Below, one piece after another: positions 44,439 through 53,433 of a stretch of DNA of 64,000 nucleotides. The stretch spans positions 1 to 64,000 of the forward strand of contig JBJORA010000004.1 in NCBI GenBank assembly GCA_046049675.1. Reading direction: 5' to 3'. The translations under genes and the position numbers were made by a program. Positions within the stretch are counted from its first letter, which is position 1, and the number at the start of each line of letters is the position of its first letter. The DNA comes from CAIXQW01 sp046049675. Lineage in GTDB: Bacteria > Bacteroidota > Bacteroidia > Chitinophagales > Chitinophagaceae. Under the pieces are notes generated by a model that worked only from the letters and a program-made list of their open reading frames with translations, was not told the DNA's origin and did not search any database.

Positions 44439-47060
44439 ATGAAAAAAATTTACCTTATTTTTTTATTAGCTTTATCAAGCATAGCGCAAGCACAAGTATG
44501 CCCAACAATTAGTGATTCTGTAGTTGATGTCAGTTGTTTTGGTGCGCAAGACGGTGTAATAGATGTTAGTATAAGTGAACCAAACATATTATTTGACGGC
44601 TCAATTATAGAGTCGGCGTGGGGTACGGCATTAAGTACTAGTGCAGGTGGGCCTGCGCCAGGGTTTGGTTCTGGCCACGAAATAAATGCCATTCATTTAA
44701 ACGCAAGTTTGAATAATTTATATGTAGGTGTTGCTGGCAATGTACAAGACCAAAACAGAATTCTGTTGTTTATTGATTGTAAGCCAGGCGGATTTAATAA
44801 TGGCAGCTTCGACAGAAGTGGCGCAAGCTTTGGACTTACGAGTGGTGCATTTAATTCAGGCATAACTTTTGACGCTGGTTTTTTTGCAGACTATTGTGTA
44901 ACTGTTGGAACCAATACTACGATGTCGAATTACTTTGTTGATATTTTTCCGTTGCTGGCAAGTGGTGCCAACAATACATACTACGGCGACAATACACATC
45001 CGCTGATACAGTGCGCCCCAGCCAATAGCAGTAATACAGCAGGTTTCGAAATTGCTATACCTTGGGATAGTCTTGGCGGTCAGCCAAATCAGAATATTAA
45101 AGTTTTTGCCATCTACCAATCAGACAATGGTTTTATGAGCAACCAATTTCTAACGCCAGCTGGCAGCGGCGAGGGCAACTACGGCAATAACCCAGTAGAC
45201 TTCTCAGTTGCTGCACCAAATCCTGTTTCAACCGCACCAATGCTCACTACGTGGAATACAGGCGACAGCAGCTTGTTGTTGATAGATTTAAGTGGTGGTA
45301 CTTATACCTTAACCGTAAGTAATGGTGTAGGGTGCTCCACAACTGTAAGCTATACTATTACTGAGGCAACTGCTCCTCTTTTGCTCACTGAAACGATAGT
45401 AACGCCAATAATTTGTAATGGAGACAGTGCAACAGTAACTGCGGTTGCAAGTGGCGGAACTGCACCTTATACTGGAGATATTGGCTCATTTACTATTGGT
45501 GCAGGAACAAGCATTTTTGTGTGTAGCGATATGAACGGCTGCCTTGATTCTACAACGATTACACTAAGTAATCCACCTGTTATCAAAACAAGTAGCTTGA
45601 TAGACACACTTACGTGCTTTGGTGATACAGCAAATATTACAATTGGTGCAACTGGCGGTATTCCACCTATGAGTGGACTAGGAACTTTTACACTCACCGC
45701 AGGGCCATATTCTTTTATTGTTACTGACAGTTTAGGTTGCACAGATACAATTAGTGGCAACCTTGTATCACCAGCTCAGGTTGTGGTAACCGCTACTGCT
45801 GGTGCTAGCAATATATGTGATGGCAAAAATGTACAGTTGACTGCTAGCGGCGCCAATACTTATGTATGGCAGCCAAGCGGAACAACAGCTAGTATGTGGT
45901 TTGCACAACCTAGCCTTAGCACTACATATACATTAACCGGCAGCAATGCTCAAGGCTGTACCGATACAGATCTCGTTACGGTGCAAGTTGATCCGCAACC
46001 GGGCGATTTAGTACAAACGCAACTAAGTAATGCCGTAAGTATAGTTGGCAATGAATGTGTTCGCCTCTACCAAGCGGATGGCAACGCTATCGACTATACC
46101 AATCGTTTCTGCGAACTTTTGGCAAGCATTTCAGACCCAAGTGGCGGTGCTGTATTAGATACAACTGAAGTATGTGTAGAAGTGCTTAGCAGTGTACTTA
46201 CATATAATAGCCAGCCATATGTACCACGTATCACAACTATCGCACCAAGCAATGTAGGCGCAACAAGTGTAACGCTATACGTAACAGATCAAGATTTTGT
46301 TAACTATAATGCCAGCCGCGGCGCATTTGATAGTATAGCCACAAATGCGGGCGGCAATACCACGGCCACAGTAGCCGTTACGGTAGCACTTGGCGGTATT
46401 GGCGTAGGCACCTCGTATGTATACAGTCCGCTTACAGCAACTTGGAATGCCGCAACAAACTACTGGGAAATTAATTTACCAGCTACAAGCTACGGTACTT
46501 TCTACATCCACACCGTTAACGATGGCAATAGCCCGCTAGAAAACATTTCTCTTAGCTTAAATGGAGAAGCTGTTAATGACAAGTTTCTTTTGAAATGGCA
46601 GACCATCAATCAGGAAAAAGTGAATTACTATACAATCAATCAAACACTTGGTAATAATACAGCGCAAGTAGCCTCGCTAACTAATGATGGCAATGCCGCT
46701 CAAGCCTACCAATTAGCCTTGCCTGTGCAGCCTACGAGCTACGAAATACTTGCACATACCAATAGCGGCGCCATAGTTAAAAGCAATAAAGTAAGTACCA
46801 GCAGCAGTGGTCACACAGTGCTGAATGCAAGTGCGCAAAACGGTGAATTAGTCATATGGTATAGCAGTACAAATAGTAATGCACTAAGCTTGCAACTAAT
46901 TGATGTTCAAGGCAGAGTTGTTGGCCAAAATACAGTACTTAGTACAAGTACGACACAAGCCATTACAATACGTAGCAGCGCTTTTTCAAGCGGCATTTAT
47001 ACCGTTCTAGCGCGCGACAAATGGGGCAAAGTAATTGCTGCCACAAAGTGCGTTTGGTAA
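44439..47060 (+). CDS. Large secreted protein with SprB-like repeats
   Basis: An 873-residue exported protein (signal peptide ending AQAQ). An N-terminal region (about 45-265; IIESAWGTALSTSAGG) resembles CBM9/DOMON-type modules. It is followed by SprB-like repeats with the pattern GDSATVTAVASGGTAPYT and V.D..GC.DT. The C-terminus (about 800-873; LSLQLIDVQGRVVGQN, SGIYTVLARDKWGK) looks like a T9SS sorting domain but lacks the usual PNP start motif. Start moved to 44439 because the upstream extension has no signal sequence. Probably an adhesin or surface protein. Confidence 0.75.
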   Translation: MKKIYLIFLLALSSIAQAQVCPTISDSVVDVSCFGAQDGVIDVSISEPNILFDGSIIESAWGTALSTSAGGPAPGFGSGHEINAIHLNASLNNLYVGVAGNVQDQNRILLFIDCKPGGFNNGSFDRSGASFGLTSGAFNSGITFDAGFFADYCVTVGTNTTMSNYFVDIFPLLASGANNTYYGDNTHPLIQCAPANSSNTAGFEIAIPWDSLGGQPNQNIKVFAIYQSDNGFMSNQFLTPAGSGEGNYGNNPVDFSVAAPNPVSTAPMLTTWNTGDSSLLLIDLSGGTYTLTVSNGVGCSTTVSYTITEATAPLLLTETIVTPIICNGDSATVTAVASGGTAPYTGDIGSFTIGAGTSIFVCSDMNGCLDSTTITLSNPPVIKTSSLIDTLTCFGDTANITIGATGGIPPMSGLGTFTLTAGPYSFIVTDSLGCTDTISGNLVSPAQVVVTATAGASNICDGKNVQLTASGANTYVWQPSGTTASMWFAQPSLSTTYTLTGSNAQGCTDTDLVTVQVDPQPGDLVQTQLSNAVSIVGNECVRLYQADGNAIDYTNRFCELLASISDPSGGAVLDTTEVCVEVLSSVLTYNSQPYVPRITTIAPSNVGATSVTLYVTDQDFVNYNASRGAFDSIATNAGGNTTATVAVTVALGGIGVGTSYVYSPLTATWNAATNYWEINLPATSYGTFYIHTVNDGNSPLENISLSLNGEAVNDKFLLKWQTINQEKVNYYTINQTLGNNTAQVASLTNDGNAAQAYQLALPVQPTSYEILAHTNSGAIVKSNKVSTSSSGHTVLNASAQNGELVIWYSSTNSNALSLQLIDVQGRVVGQNTVLSTSTTQAITIRSSAFSSGIYTVLARDKWGKVIAATKCVW

Positions 47061-47093
47061 ATTGCTTGCCTTGCAAATTTCAATTTCTTGCTT

Positions 47094-47101
47094 TACATTT
47101 G
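47094..47101 (+). promoter_or_regulatory. -7 element upstream of the PLD-like gene
   Basis: TACATTTG, predicting a 5' leader of about 130 bases before the ATG at 47240. Confidence 0.4.
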
Positions 47102-47239
47102 CGTCACTATCTAAGTGATGTAGAAAACAATGCCGTACAGTAATTTGCTGTATTGCCTATAACCCACCATGTAATACTGAGTTTGCTATATTGCTTAGCA
47201 GTGAAAAAAATAACACAGTAAAAATTTAAAAGTAGAGGG

Positions 47240-47989
47240 ATGGAATATTTATTAAACCAAGAGGTTATTGACAAGCTTGTGCAGCTTGTTGGCGGTGCGC
47301 AAAGTTCGCTATTAATGACATCGCCGTATGTAGATTTAGATCCTGTGGTGCAAGAGGTTTTGTTGCCTAAAAAAGAAGTGCCAGGCTTTAGATTACGTAT
47401 ACTAGTCAAGCGTAATGACGCGCATATTTACAAATGTGTTCAGCGCGAAACTTTGTTGCACTTACTTAGTTTTGACAATATCGACATAAGACAAGTAGAT
47501 AAGCTACACACTAAAAACTATGTAAGTGACAATGCCTTGTTGTTTACTAGCCTTAGCCTTCATAATTTCTCGCAAGATACCAATGTAGAAAGTGGTATAT
47601 ATGCTTCTAAAAATGATGGCACCAAAGCTGAAGGAAAGTTTATTGATGAAGCTGCCCAAAAGCTAGAAGAACTATTTGATGAAGCTACTGTGCTGTATAA
47701 AGCCATAACGATGGCAGGCACACGCACAGTTGTTGCTGATAAGATATCGCATATGATAAAGAATGTGGCAGCAAGTCCTGTAGGTGTTAAAATGATGAGT
47801 ACCACACAAATCGCCAAGAAATATAACGTGTCGCAAACACGAGTAATTGATTTGATGTTTCAAAGCGGGCTCATCAATAAGAAAGGCATTACAGAACTTG
47901 GTTTGACCAAGGGCTTAAAGATGCAGCAATTTGGTGAGCGAAGTTTTATCGCTTATCCAGTGAATTTGATGGAGTTGAAGGAGTTGTAG
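47240..47989 (+). CDS. Phospholipase D-like domain protein with C-terminal HTH-like region
   Basis: A 249-residue protein. Residues about 1-140 form one PLD-like half-domain: SSLLMTSPYVDLDPVV (first strand) and LHTKNYVSDNALLFTSLSL, with a partial HxKxxxx motif (HTK). The later region (about 185-225; TTQIAKKYNVSQTRVIDLMF) looks like a helix-turn-helix. Single-HKD proteins of this kind act as dimers on nucleic acid or phosphodiesters; no more specific role can be given. Confidence 0.65.
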   Translation: MEYLLNQEVIDKLVQLVGGAQSSLLMTSPYVDLDPVVQEVLLPKKEVPGFRLRILVKRNDAHIYKCVQRETLLHLLSFDNIDIRQVDKLHTKNYVSDNALLFTSLSLHNFSQDTNVESGIYASKNDGTKAEGKFIDEAAQKLEELFDEATVLYKAITMAGTRTVVADKISHMIKNVAASPVGVKMMSTTQIAKKYNVSQTRVIDLMFQSGLINKKGITELGLTKGLKMQQFGERSFIAYPVNLMELKEL

Positions 47990-48141
47990 TGCGCAAAACA
48001 ACACCTAGGCTAAATTGGCCACAACACAGTTTACATAAAAGTCTGCGGTGAGCGGTTGCAGGTACGAGACTATAGGCATATTGCTGAGAGCACTAAGTAT
48101 TACTAAATTTATAATTTTGCGCTCTGCTGTTAGCAGTCAAT

Positions 48142-48483
48142 TTATTTGATTACTAGGCAAGCTATATCATTAAATTCAGTAAGTGTTAGAAAATCCTTTA
48201 TCCCATCAATATTAGCAATAATGCTATTAGCAACTTCATCTGTTGTTAGATTTCCCAGCCTCAACCAAACTACCTTCGGAGGAATACCTTGCACTACCGC
48301 AATGTCGTAAAAATCTGCATCAAATGTTACGATTGTATAGCCATTTAACTTTGCATACTCCCATATTTCAAAATCTGACGAATTTTCTAATCCTAAATGT
48401 CTCACTTGCGTTACGAGGGGTAAAGTCTGCCGCAATTTATTGACAACTCTAAACGAAATATTTTGATCAAATAATAGCTTCAC
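48142..48483 (-). CDS. DUF5615 PIN-like toxin candidate
   Basis: A 113-residue PIN-like (Mut7-C type) protein. FDQNISFRVVNKL, the start strand with an invariant acidic residue, and IVTFDADFYDIAVVQG match the family. DUF5615 proteins pair with DUF433 antitoxin-like partners, as here. Its ATG overlaps the upstream stop by ATGA, so the two are translationally coupled. RNase toxicity is inferred, not shown. Confidence 0.75.
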   Translation of the reverse strand: MKLLFDQNISFRVVNKLRQTLPLVTQVRHLGLENSSDFEIWEYAKLNGYTIVTFDADFYDIAVVQGIPPKVVWLRLGNLTTDEVANSIIANIDGIKDFLTLTEFNDIACLVIK

Positions 48484-48704
48484 GGTGCCAACGTTACCCT
48501 ATGTTCTCTATCAGCTGCGTAAGCCATCACTGCTAATAAATCTGCTTTATTTAATTCTGGATAATCTTCAAGGATTTGTTTTTCGCTCATACCCGAGGCA
48601 AACCAGCTTAGCACATCGTACACAGAGATTCGCATACCTCTGATGCATGGCTTTCCAAAGCGGACATTCGGGTCAATGGTAATTATTTCCTTGTAGTGCG
48701 TCAC
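48480..48704 (-). CDS. DUF433 antitoxin candidate
   Basis: A 74-residue DUF433 (VapB45-like) protein. ITIDPNVRFGKPCIRGMRIS is the family's signature, followed by VYDVLSWFASGMSEKQILED, a winged-HTH-like region expected to bind the operon promoter. It overlaps the DUF5615 gene by 4 bases. Confidence 0.82.
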   Translation of the reverse strand: MTHYKEIITIDPNVRFGKPCIRGMRISVYDVLSWFASGMSEKQILEDYPELNKADLLAVMAYAADREHRVTLAP

Positions 48705-48789
48705 AATGCAAATTTATGAACTAAAATTCAATAATGAAAGTGTATCAATTGTACTTCCAATACTTAGAAATGGGTATGGATAGAGTAGT

Positions 48790-49527
48790 TTATTCTCTAG
48801 GTGTAAATTTCCACCCGGCTGGTGGAACTAAGTCGCAGTAGTATAAACGCGTTTCGAATACTTCACCCACTTTTCGTTGTGGCTTAAGTTTGCCGCGATT
48901 CCTAAATGAAATTATTTCCACAAGGATGTTTGCATTTGGCCGATGTTCTTTCACAACAGCGAAAGCTTGGACTCCCGAAGGCTTTGGATAAAACAGAATC
49001 CATTTTGTAGCATAGACATTAACAAAAATGGTATCGCCAACTGGAAAATATTGCAAAAGCATACTATCAGAGGTATACCCTTTAAGAATGTCCCTTGGGG
49101 AAATAATAGTATCTCCGCGCTTCAGAAGAAACTTTTCCCCAGCTTGCGGTTTTCCTTCAATATTTATCGGATTGTTATTTAGGTAGCAATGATAAGATGC
49201 CAGAATAAAACTAGACATGTAATCTGCATGCATTACGCCAATACTGCTTAAGTAGCGCTCTAACTTACCTCCTCTCCATAAACCCCAACTGTTTCGTATC
49301 CACAAACCTAAACCCATGTGATGCTTTGCAGTTGAGTAATCTCCAGGCAAAGTCATAAAACTATACTTGGCAGTATCGCTTAATATTTCATTGAGATACA
49401 AATACGTTTCGTCAAGCGTAGATGGCTTGCCATGCAGCTTCTTGGTTTTCTGTGCTGAACCCTGTAAGGAGAATATCAATAAAATAAAACAAAGGACGGA
49501 TCTCATACCAAACAACTTTCTTTTCAT
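48790..49527 (-). CDS. DUF6794-like exported protein
   Basis: A 245-residue protein with an N-terminal signal sequence (hydrophobic FILLIFSLQGSAQ, cleavage near residue 25). STLDETYLYLNEILSDTAKY, GLGLWIRNSWGLWRGGKLER and HADYMSSFILASYHCYLN resemble DUF6794 proteins. The function is unknown. It is separated from the DUF433 gene by 85 bp and from lipB by 96 bp. Confidence 0.55.
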   Translation of the reverse strand: MKRKLFGMRSVLCFILLIFSLQGSAQKTKKLHGKPSTLDETYLYLNEILSDTAKYSFMTLPGDYSTAKHHMGLGLWIRNSWGLWRGGKLERYLSSIGVMHADYMSSFILASYHCYLNNNPINIEGKPQAGEKFLLKRGDTIISPRDILKGYTSDSMLLQYFPVGDTIFVNVYATKWILFYPKPSGVQAFAVVKEHRPNANILVEIISFRNRGKLKPQRKVGEVFETRLYYCDLVPPAGWKFTPRE

Positions 49528-49623
49528 TAATCAATCTAGTTGTACAGATAAAGTTATTAAAAAAACTAGCAATTAAAAAGAGTTAAATAAAAAGCTAAAT
49601 TTTTATTGTACATGGCTTTCCAC

Positions 49624-50334
49624 CTACCCCATCTCCACACCAAACACCAGTTCCATCTCTTTCAGCAATACCGCCTTTACTTCTGCAATATCCACTTCCT
49701 TGCCTAACTCTTGCTGCATACTTGTAACAGCCTTGTCTTTGATGCCGCAAGGGATAATCATATCAAAATAATTAAGGTCTGTATTGACGTTAAGTGCAAA
49801 GCCGTGCATGGTTACCCAGCGACTTGTGCGCACACCCATGGCACAAATTTTTCTTGCTTTGCTAGCATCATCAGCATCTAGCCAAACACCTGTAGCACCC
49901 GGCAAACGTTCGCTAGTAATGCCAAAGTGTGCGATGGTTTTGATAATTACTTCCTCGAGATTGCGCATATACCAGACAAGATCTGGCTTAAGTAATTCTA
50001 AATCAAAAATCGGATAACCAACGATTTGCCCTGGCCCATGATACGTAATATCGCCGCCTCTATTGGTTGCAATAAAAGTTGCTTGCTTAGCCGCCAAAGT
50101 TTCGTTGTCAGCCAAAAGATTTTCGCGGTCGCCACTTTTGCCGAGTGTAAAAACATGCGGATGTTCTACAAATAAAAAATGACTCTTTGTTTCCTCACCA
50201 CGATAAGCTTCTCCTGCAATTTCTGCGTTGCGCTTGGCAGCCTTAATGACAAGGTTGTGTTGCATGAGCTGCTCTTGAAAATCCCATACCGCTTGGTACT
50301 CGCCTCTGCCTAAATCTTGTAAAAAAACTTTCAT
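49624..50334 (-). CDS. lipB: Octanoyl-ACP:protein octanoyltransferase LipB
   Basis: A 236-residue enzyme that transfers octanoyl groups from ACP to lipoyl domains. HVFTLGKSGDRENLL, RGGDITYHGPGQIVGYPIFD and the catalytic lysine (K162, KICAMGVR) and cysteine (C196, IIPCGI) match LipB; the K-to-C spacing (34) equals that of E. coli. The start is 50334 (MKVFLQDLGRGEY); the upstream extension is unsupported. LipA is not nearby. Confidence 0.95.
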   Translation of the reverse strand: MKVFLQDLGRGEYQAVWDFQEQLMQHNLVIKAAKRNAEIAGEAYRGEETKSHFLFVEHPHVFTLGKSGDRENLLADNETLAAKQATFIATNRGGDITYHGPGQIVGYPIFDLELLKPDLVWYMRNLEEVIIKTIAHFGITSERLPGATGVWLDADDASKARKICAMGVRTSRWVTMHGFALNVNTDLNYFDMIIPCGIKDKAVTSMQQELGKEVDIAEVKAVLLKEMELVFGVEMG

Positions 50335-50480
50335 GATGATGCGGCTATGTTGCATGCAAAAAAAATATTTTGACATGCCTACTTTATAGCCACGCAAAAG
50401 TAACCTGATTAGCACAAAGTAGCGCATCTAAATAAGGCAATCTGCTTCGTATATCACCTTATCGTACAGCACATTAAAGC

Positions 50481-50488
50481 TATCTTTG
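50481..50488 (+). promoter_or_regulatory. -7 element of rluD-like gene
   Basis: TATCTTTG ends 7 bases before the ATG at 50496, giving at most a one- or two-base leader. Confidence 0.55.
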
Positions 50489-50495
50489 CGCTAGA

Positions 50496-51554
50496 ATGTC
50501 CACGCCAGATGTATTTGATAATGATAGCGACGAGTTGTTGCCCGAGCTTGTAAAAACACTACAGCTAGACAATGTAGTTGAACAAGGGCAAAATGCGTTG
50601 CGCATAGACAAGTATGTGCAGGTGCGCATTGAGGGCGCTACACGCAGCAAAGTGCAAGCAGGTATAGATGCTGGTTTGGTACTTGTAAATGGCAATACTG
50701 TTAAAAACAACTATAAGGTTCGTGCCGGAGATCACATTGTTGTATATCGCTATCAGGAAGAAGGAAGCGATGTGATTATTCCTCAAAATATTCCATTAGA
50801 TATTCGCTACGAAGACGACGATATTCTTATTCTACACAAACCACGTAATATGGTTGTACATCCAGGTAGCGGCAATAAGGATGGTACCTTAGTCAATGCG
50901 ATAAGCTATTATCTACAACAACAGCTTGGCAATATAGATGATTTGCCGCGTGTTGGCATGGTGCATCGTATTGACAAAGACACAAGTGGACTAATGGTAT
51001 TTGCAAAGAACACCCATGCCATGCAACACTTAGCAGCACAATTCAAAGCGCATACAAGTAGCCGCACCTATCAGGCATTGGTATGGGGCGATGTGGAGCA
51101 AGATAGCGGCACCATTACAGGTAATATTGCTAGGCACGAACGCAATCGCATGCAGTTTGACGTGTTTAGCGATCCTGATATTGGCAAACATGCTGTAACG
51201 CACTATAAAGTGCTGCAGCGCTTTGGCTATGTAACCTTAGTAGAATGCAAATTAGAAACTGGTCGCACACACCAAATTCGTGTGCACTTTAAACATATTG
51301 GTCATACCCTGTTTAACGACGACAGATATGGTGGCGACAAGATACTGTTTGGCACCGTTTATACCAAGTATAAGCAGTTTGTAGAAAACTGTTTTACGCT
51401 TTGCCCGCGCCAAGCTTTACATGCCAAAACCCTTGGTGTAACCCACCCTGTAACGGGCAAATTCATGGAGTTTGACAGCGACTTACCGGAAGATATAGCA
51501 GCCGTTGTTGCAAAATGGGCGCACTATACCAGCCATAGAACTAACATAGCTTAG
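50496..51554 (+). CDS. RluD-family pseudouridine synthase
   Basis: A 352-residue large-subunit rRNA pseudouridine synthase. It has an S4 RNA-binding domain (about 35-90; LRIDKYVQVRIEGATRSKVQ), catalytic D160 in HRIDKDTSGLM, and LHKPRNMVVHPGSG. RTHQIRVHFKHIGH is the C-terminal motif shared by RluA-family enzymes. The exact uridine is unknown, but RluD (23S rRNA helix 69) is the closest functional type. Confidence 0.92.
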   Translation: MSTPDVFDNDSDELLPELVKTLQLDNVVEQGQNALRIDKYVQVRIEGATRSKVQAGIDAGLVLVNGNTVKNNYKVRAGDHIVVYRYQEEGSDVIIPQNIPLDIRYEDDDILILHKPRNMVVHPGSGNKDGTLVNAISYYLQQQLGNIDDLPRVGMVHRIDKDTSGLMVFAKNTHAMQHLAAQFKAHTSSRTYQALVWGDVEQDSGTITGNIARHERNRMQFDVFSDPDIGKHAVTHYKVLQRFGYVTLVECKLETGRTHQIRVHFKHIGHTLFNDDRYGGDKILFGTVYTKYKQFVENCFTLCPRQALHAKTLGVTHPVTGKFMEFDSDLPEDIAAVVAKWAHYTSHRTNIA

Positions 51555-51562
51555 TTTTAAGC

Positions 51563-51579
51563 GCCGAAACGGCATTTTT
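51563..51579 (+). terminator. Short hairpin with T tail after rluD
   Basis: GCCG (51563-51566) pairs with CGGC (51570-51573), then a T-rich run. The stem is short. Confidence 0.4.
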
Positions 51580-51638
51580 ACGGGATAAATTTTCCTAAAC
51601 ATAGCTTAACTTGCGCTTGAATAAATCGCGTAAGCAAT

Positions 51639-53384
51639 ATGAGCCAATTAGAACTTCAAAACGCACCGGTAAATTTATTGCCACAGTACGATAAGCAAAT
51701 TCGTGCTCAAAAACAATACGACTATACCAAAGACAAATTGGTAAGTAAGTATGGCAATAAAGGTTTTGCAGAAAGCAGCGATCGTAAAGTAAGAAGCGGT
51801 CTTGCTGCCTACACAGGCCCTTGGACAAAAACGGAAGCACGCCATTTGATAAAGCGTACCATGTTTGGTGTTAAAGCGGCAGATGTTGATGCATTGTCTA
51901 ACCTCACCATGGCGCAGGCCGTTGATGCACTGTTGAACACAACGCCAAATGCGATGCCTTTGCCCGTTAACTACTACGAAAATTTTGCACCCGACACAAC
52001 TGGTGTTGCGTATGGTCAAACATGGATTAATGCAGACTATGGCGATGGCACAATTGACTACTGGCGCACCATAGGCCTAAAAGGCAATTGGCTACAAATG
52101 ATGGTGGATCAAAACCTTAGCATTTTTGAGCAAATGGTAATGTTCTGGTACAACCTTGTACCTGTGCAGTCAACAGCAGAATATGCTAAGTTCAACTATA
52201 ACTACTTAATGCTTATTCGCAGTTTTGCAATGGGCAATTTCAAGCAATTCATCAACGCTGCTACTAAGCAAGATGCGATGCTACTCTACTTAAATGGCTT
52301 CTTAAATAATAAATACTCGCCAGACGAAAACTATGCACGCGAATTGCAAGAATTGTTTACGGTTGGAAAAGATGGTGGACAACAGTTTAGCGAAAACGAT
52401 GTACAAGAAGCAGCGCGTGTACTAACAGGTTGGCGCATCAACTTTACAAACCTGACAAGTTTCTACGACGATACCTTACATGATGATACCAATAAGCAGT
52501 TTAGTAGTTTTTACAATAATGCTGTAGTAGCTGGTCAAAGTGGCCCCAATGGTGGCGACTTAGAACTAAATGCTTTACTCAATATTATTTTCAGTGGCAA
52601 TAGTGCGCTAGAAACAGCTAAGCATATTTGCCGCAAATTATACTTACACTTTGTATACTACAATATTGATGCAAGTGTTGAAACGAATATTATTACACCG
52701 CTTGCACAAACCTTTGTAAATAGCAACTGGGAAATAAAGCCTGTACTAGAGCAACTACTGAAGAGCGAGCACTTTTTTGATGTGGCTAACCAGGGCTGCA
52801 TGATAAAGACGCCATTGCAAATTATCGCCGGCTTGCCTCGCACATTTGAATTTCAGGCAGATAGCGCGTGGAATTTTGAACAAGTAAATATCCAATGGTT
52901 GCGCCAAGTGTATTATGCACAAGGCATTGGCCAAGAAGTATACGAAGTGCCTAATGTAAGTGGTTGGAAGCCTTACTATCAGATGCCAATGTATCATCAG
53001 CTATGGATTAATAGCGATACGTTTCCAAAACGCTTGCGTTATACCGACAGTGCCTTTACTAACTACGGTTTTTATGTAGACGGTGTGGTGAGTTATAAAA
53101 TAGACCCAGTCAATTTTGCATTAACGCTTGATACACCAGAGGATCCAGACGCGCTGATACAGCAAGTATGCGACTTGTGCTATGGCTTAGATGTAAGCAC
53201 AAACATCAAGAATGAGCTTAAGGCCAACTTGCTCAACAACCAATTAACCAACAGCTATTGGACAAATGCATGGAACAACTATTTGGGCAATCCAAGCGAT
53301 ACCCAATTGTATAATACAGTGCGCAATCGTTTAAGAAATTTATTGCAAGACGTGTGCCACCGTGCAGAATTCCATTTGTGCTAA
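51639..53384 (+). CDS. DUF1800 domain protein
   Basis: A 581-residue DUF1800 protein of unknown biochemistry, common across environmental bacteria and paired with DUF1501. Characteristic segments: ARHLIKRTMFGVKAADVDAL, FEQMVMFWYNLVPVQST, NYARELQELFTVG and ARVLTGWRINFTN. No signal peptide or membrane segment is visible at the N-terminus (MSQLELQNAPVN), whereas its partner downstream has a Tat signal. It could travel through Tat as a folded passenger of the DUF1501 protein (inference). The DUF1501 gene follows after 49 bp. Confidence 0.87.
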   Translation: MSQLELQNAPVNLLPQYDKQIRAQKQYDYTKDKLVSKYGNKGFAESSDRKVRSGLAAYTGPWTKTEARHLIKRTMFGVKAADVDALSNLTMAQAVDALLNTTPNAMPLPVNYYENFAPDTTGVAYGQTWINADYGDGTIDYWRTIGLKGNWLQMMVDQNLSIFEQMVMFWYNLVPVQSTAEYAKFNYNYLMLIRSFAMGNFKQFINAATKQDAMLLYLNGFLNNKYSPDENYARELQELFTVGKDGGQQFSENDVQEAARVLTGWRINFTNLTSFYDDTLHDDTNKQFSSFYNNAVVAGQSGPNGGDLELNALLNIIFSGNSALETAKHICRKLYLHFVYYNIDASVETNIITPLAQTFVNSNWEIKPVLEQLLKSEHFFDVANQGCMIKTPLQIIAGLPRTFEFQADSAWNFEQVNIQWLRQVYYAQGIGQEVYEVPNVSGWKPYYQMPMYHQLWINSDTFPKRLRYTDSAFTNYGFYVDGVVSYKIDPVNFALTLDTPEDPDALIQQVCDLCYGLDVSTNIKNELKANLLNNQLTNSYWTNAWNNYLGNPSDTQLYNTVRNRLRNLLQDVCHRAEFHLC

Positions 53385-53433
53385 ACAACCATAATAATTT
53401 GATCATTTACTTCAGCATAAAAAATAGCTAACA

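Noticed and set aside
50335..50427. 31-codon N-terminal extension of lipB
   Set aside because: Hydrophobic and basic extension is not part of LipB; the enzyme begins at MKVFLQDLG.
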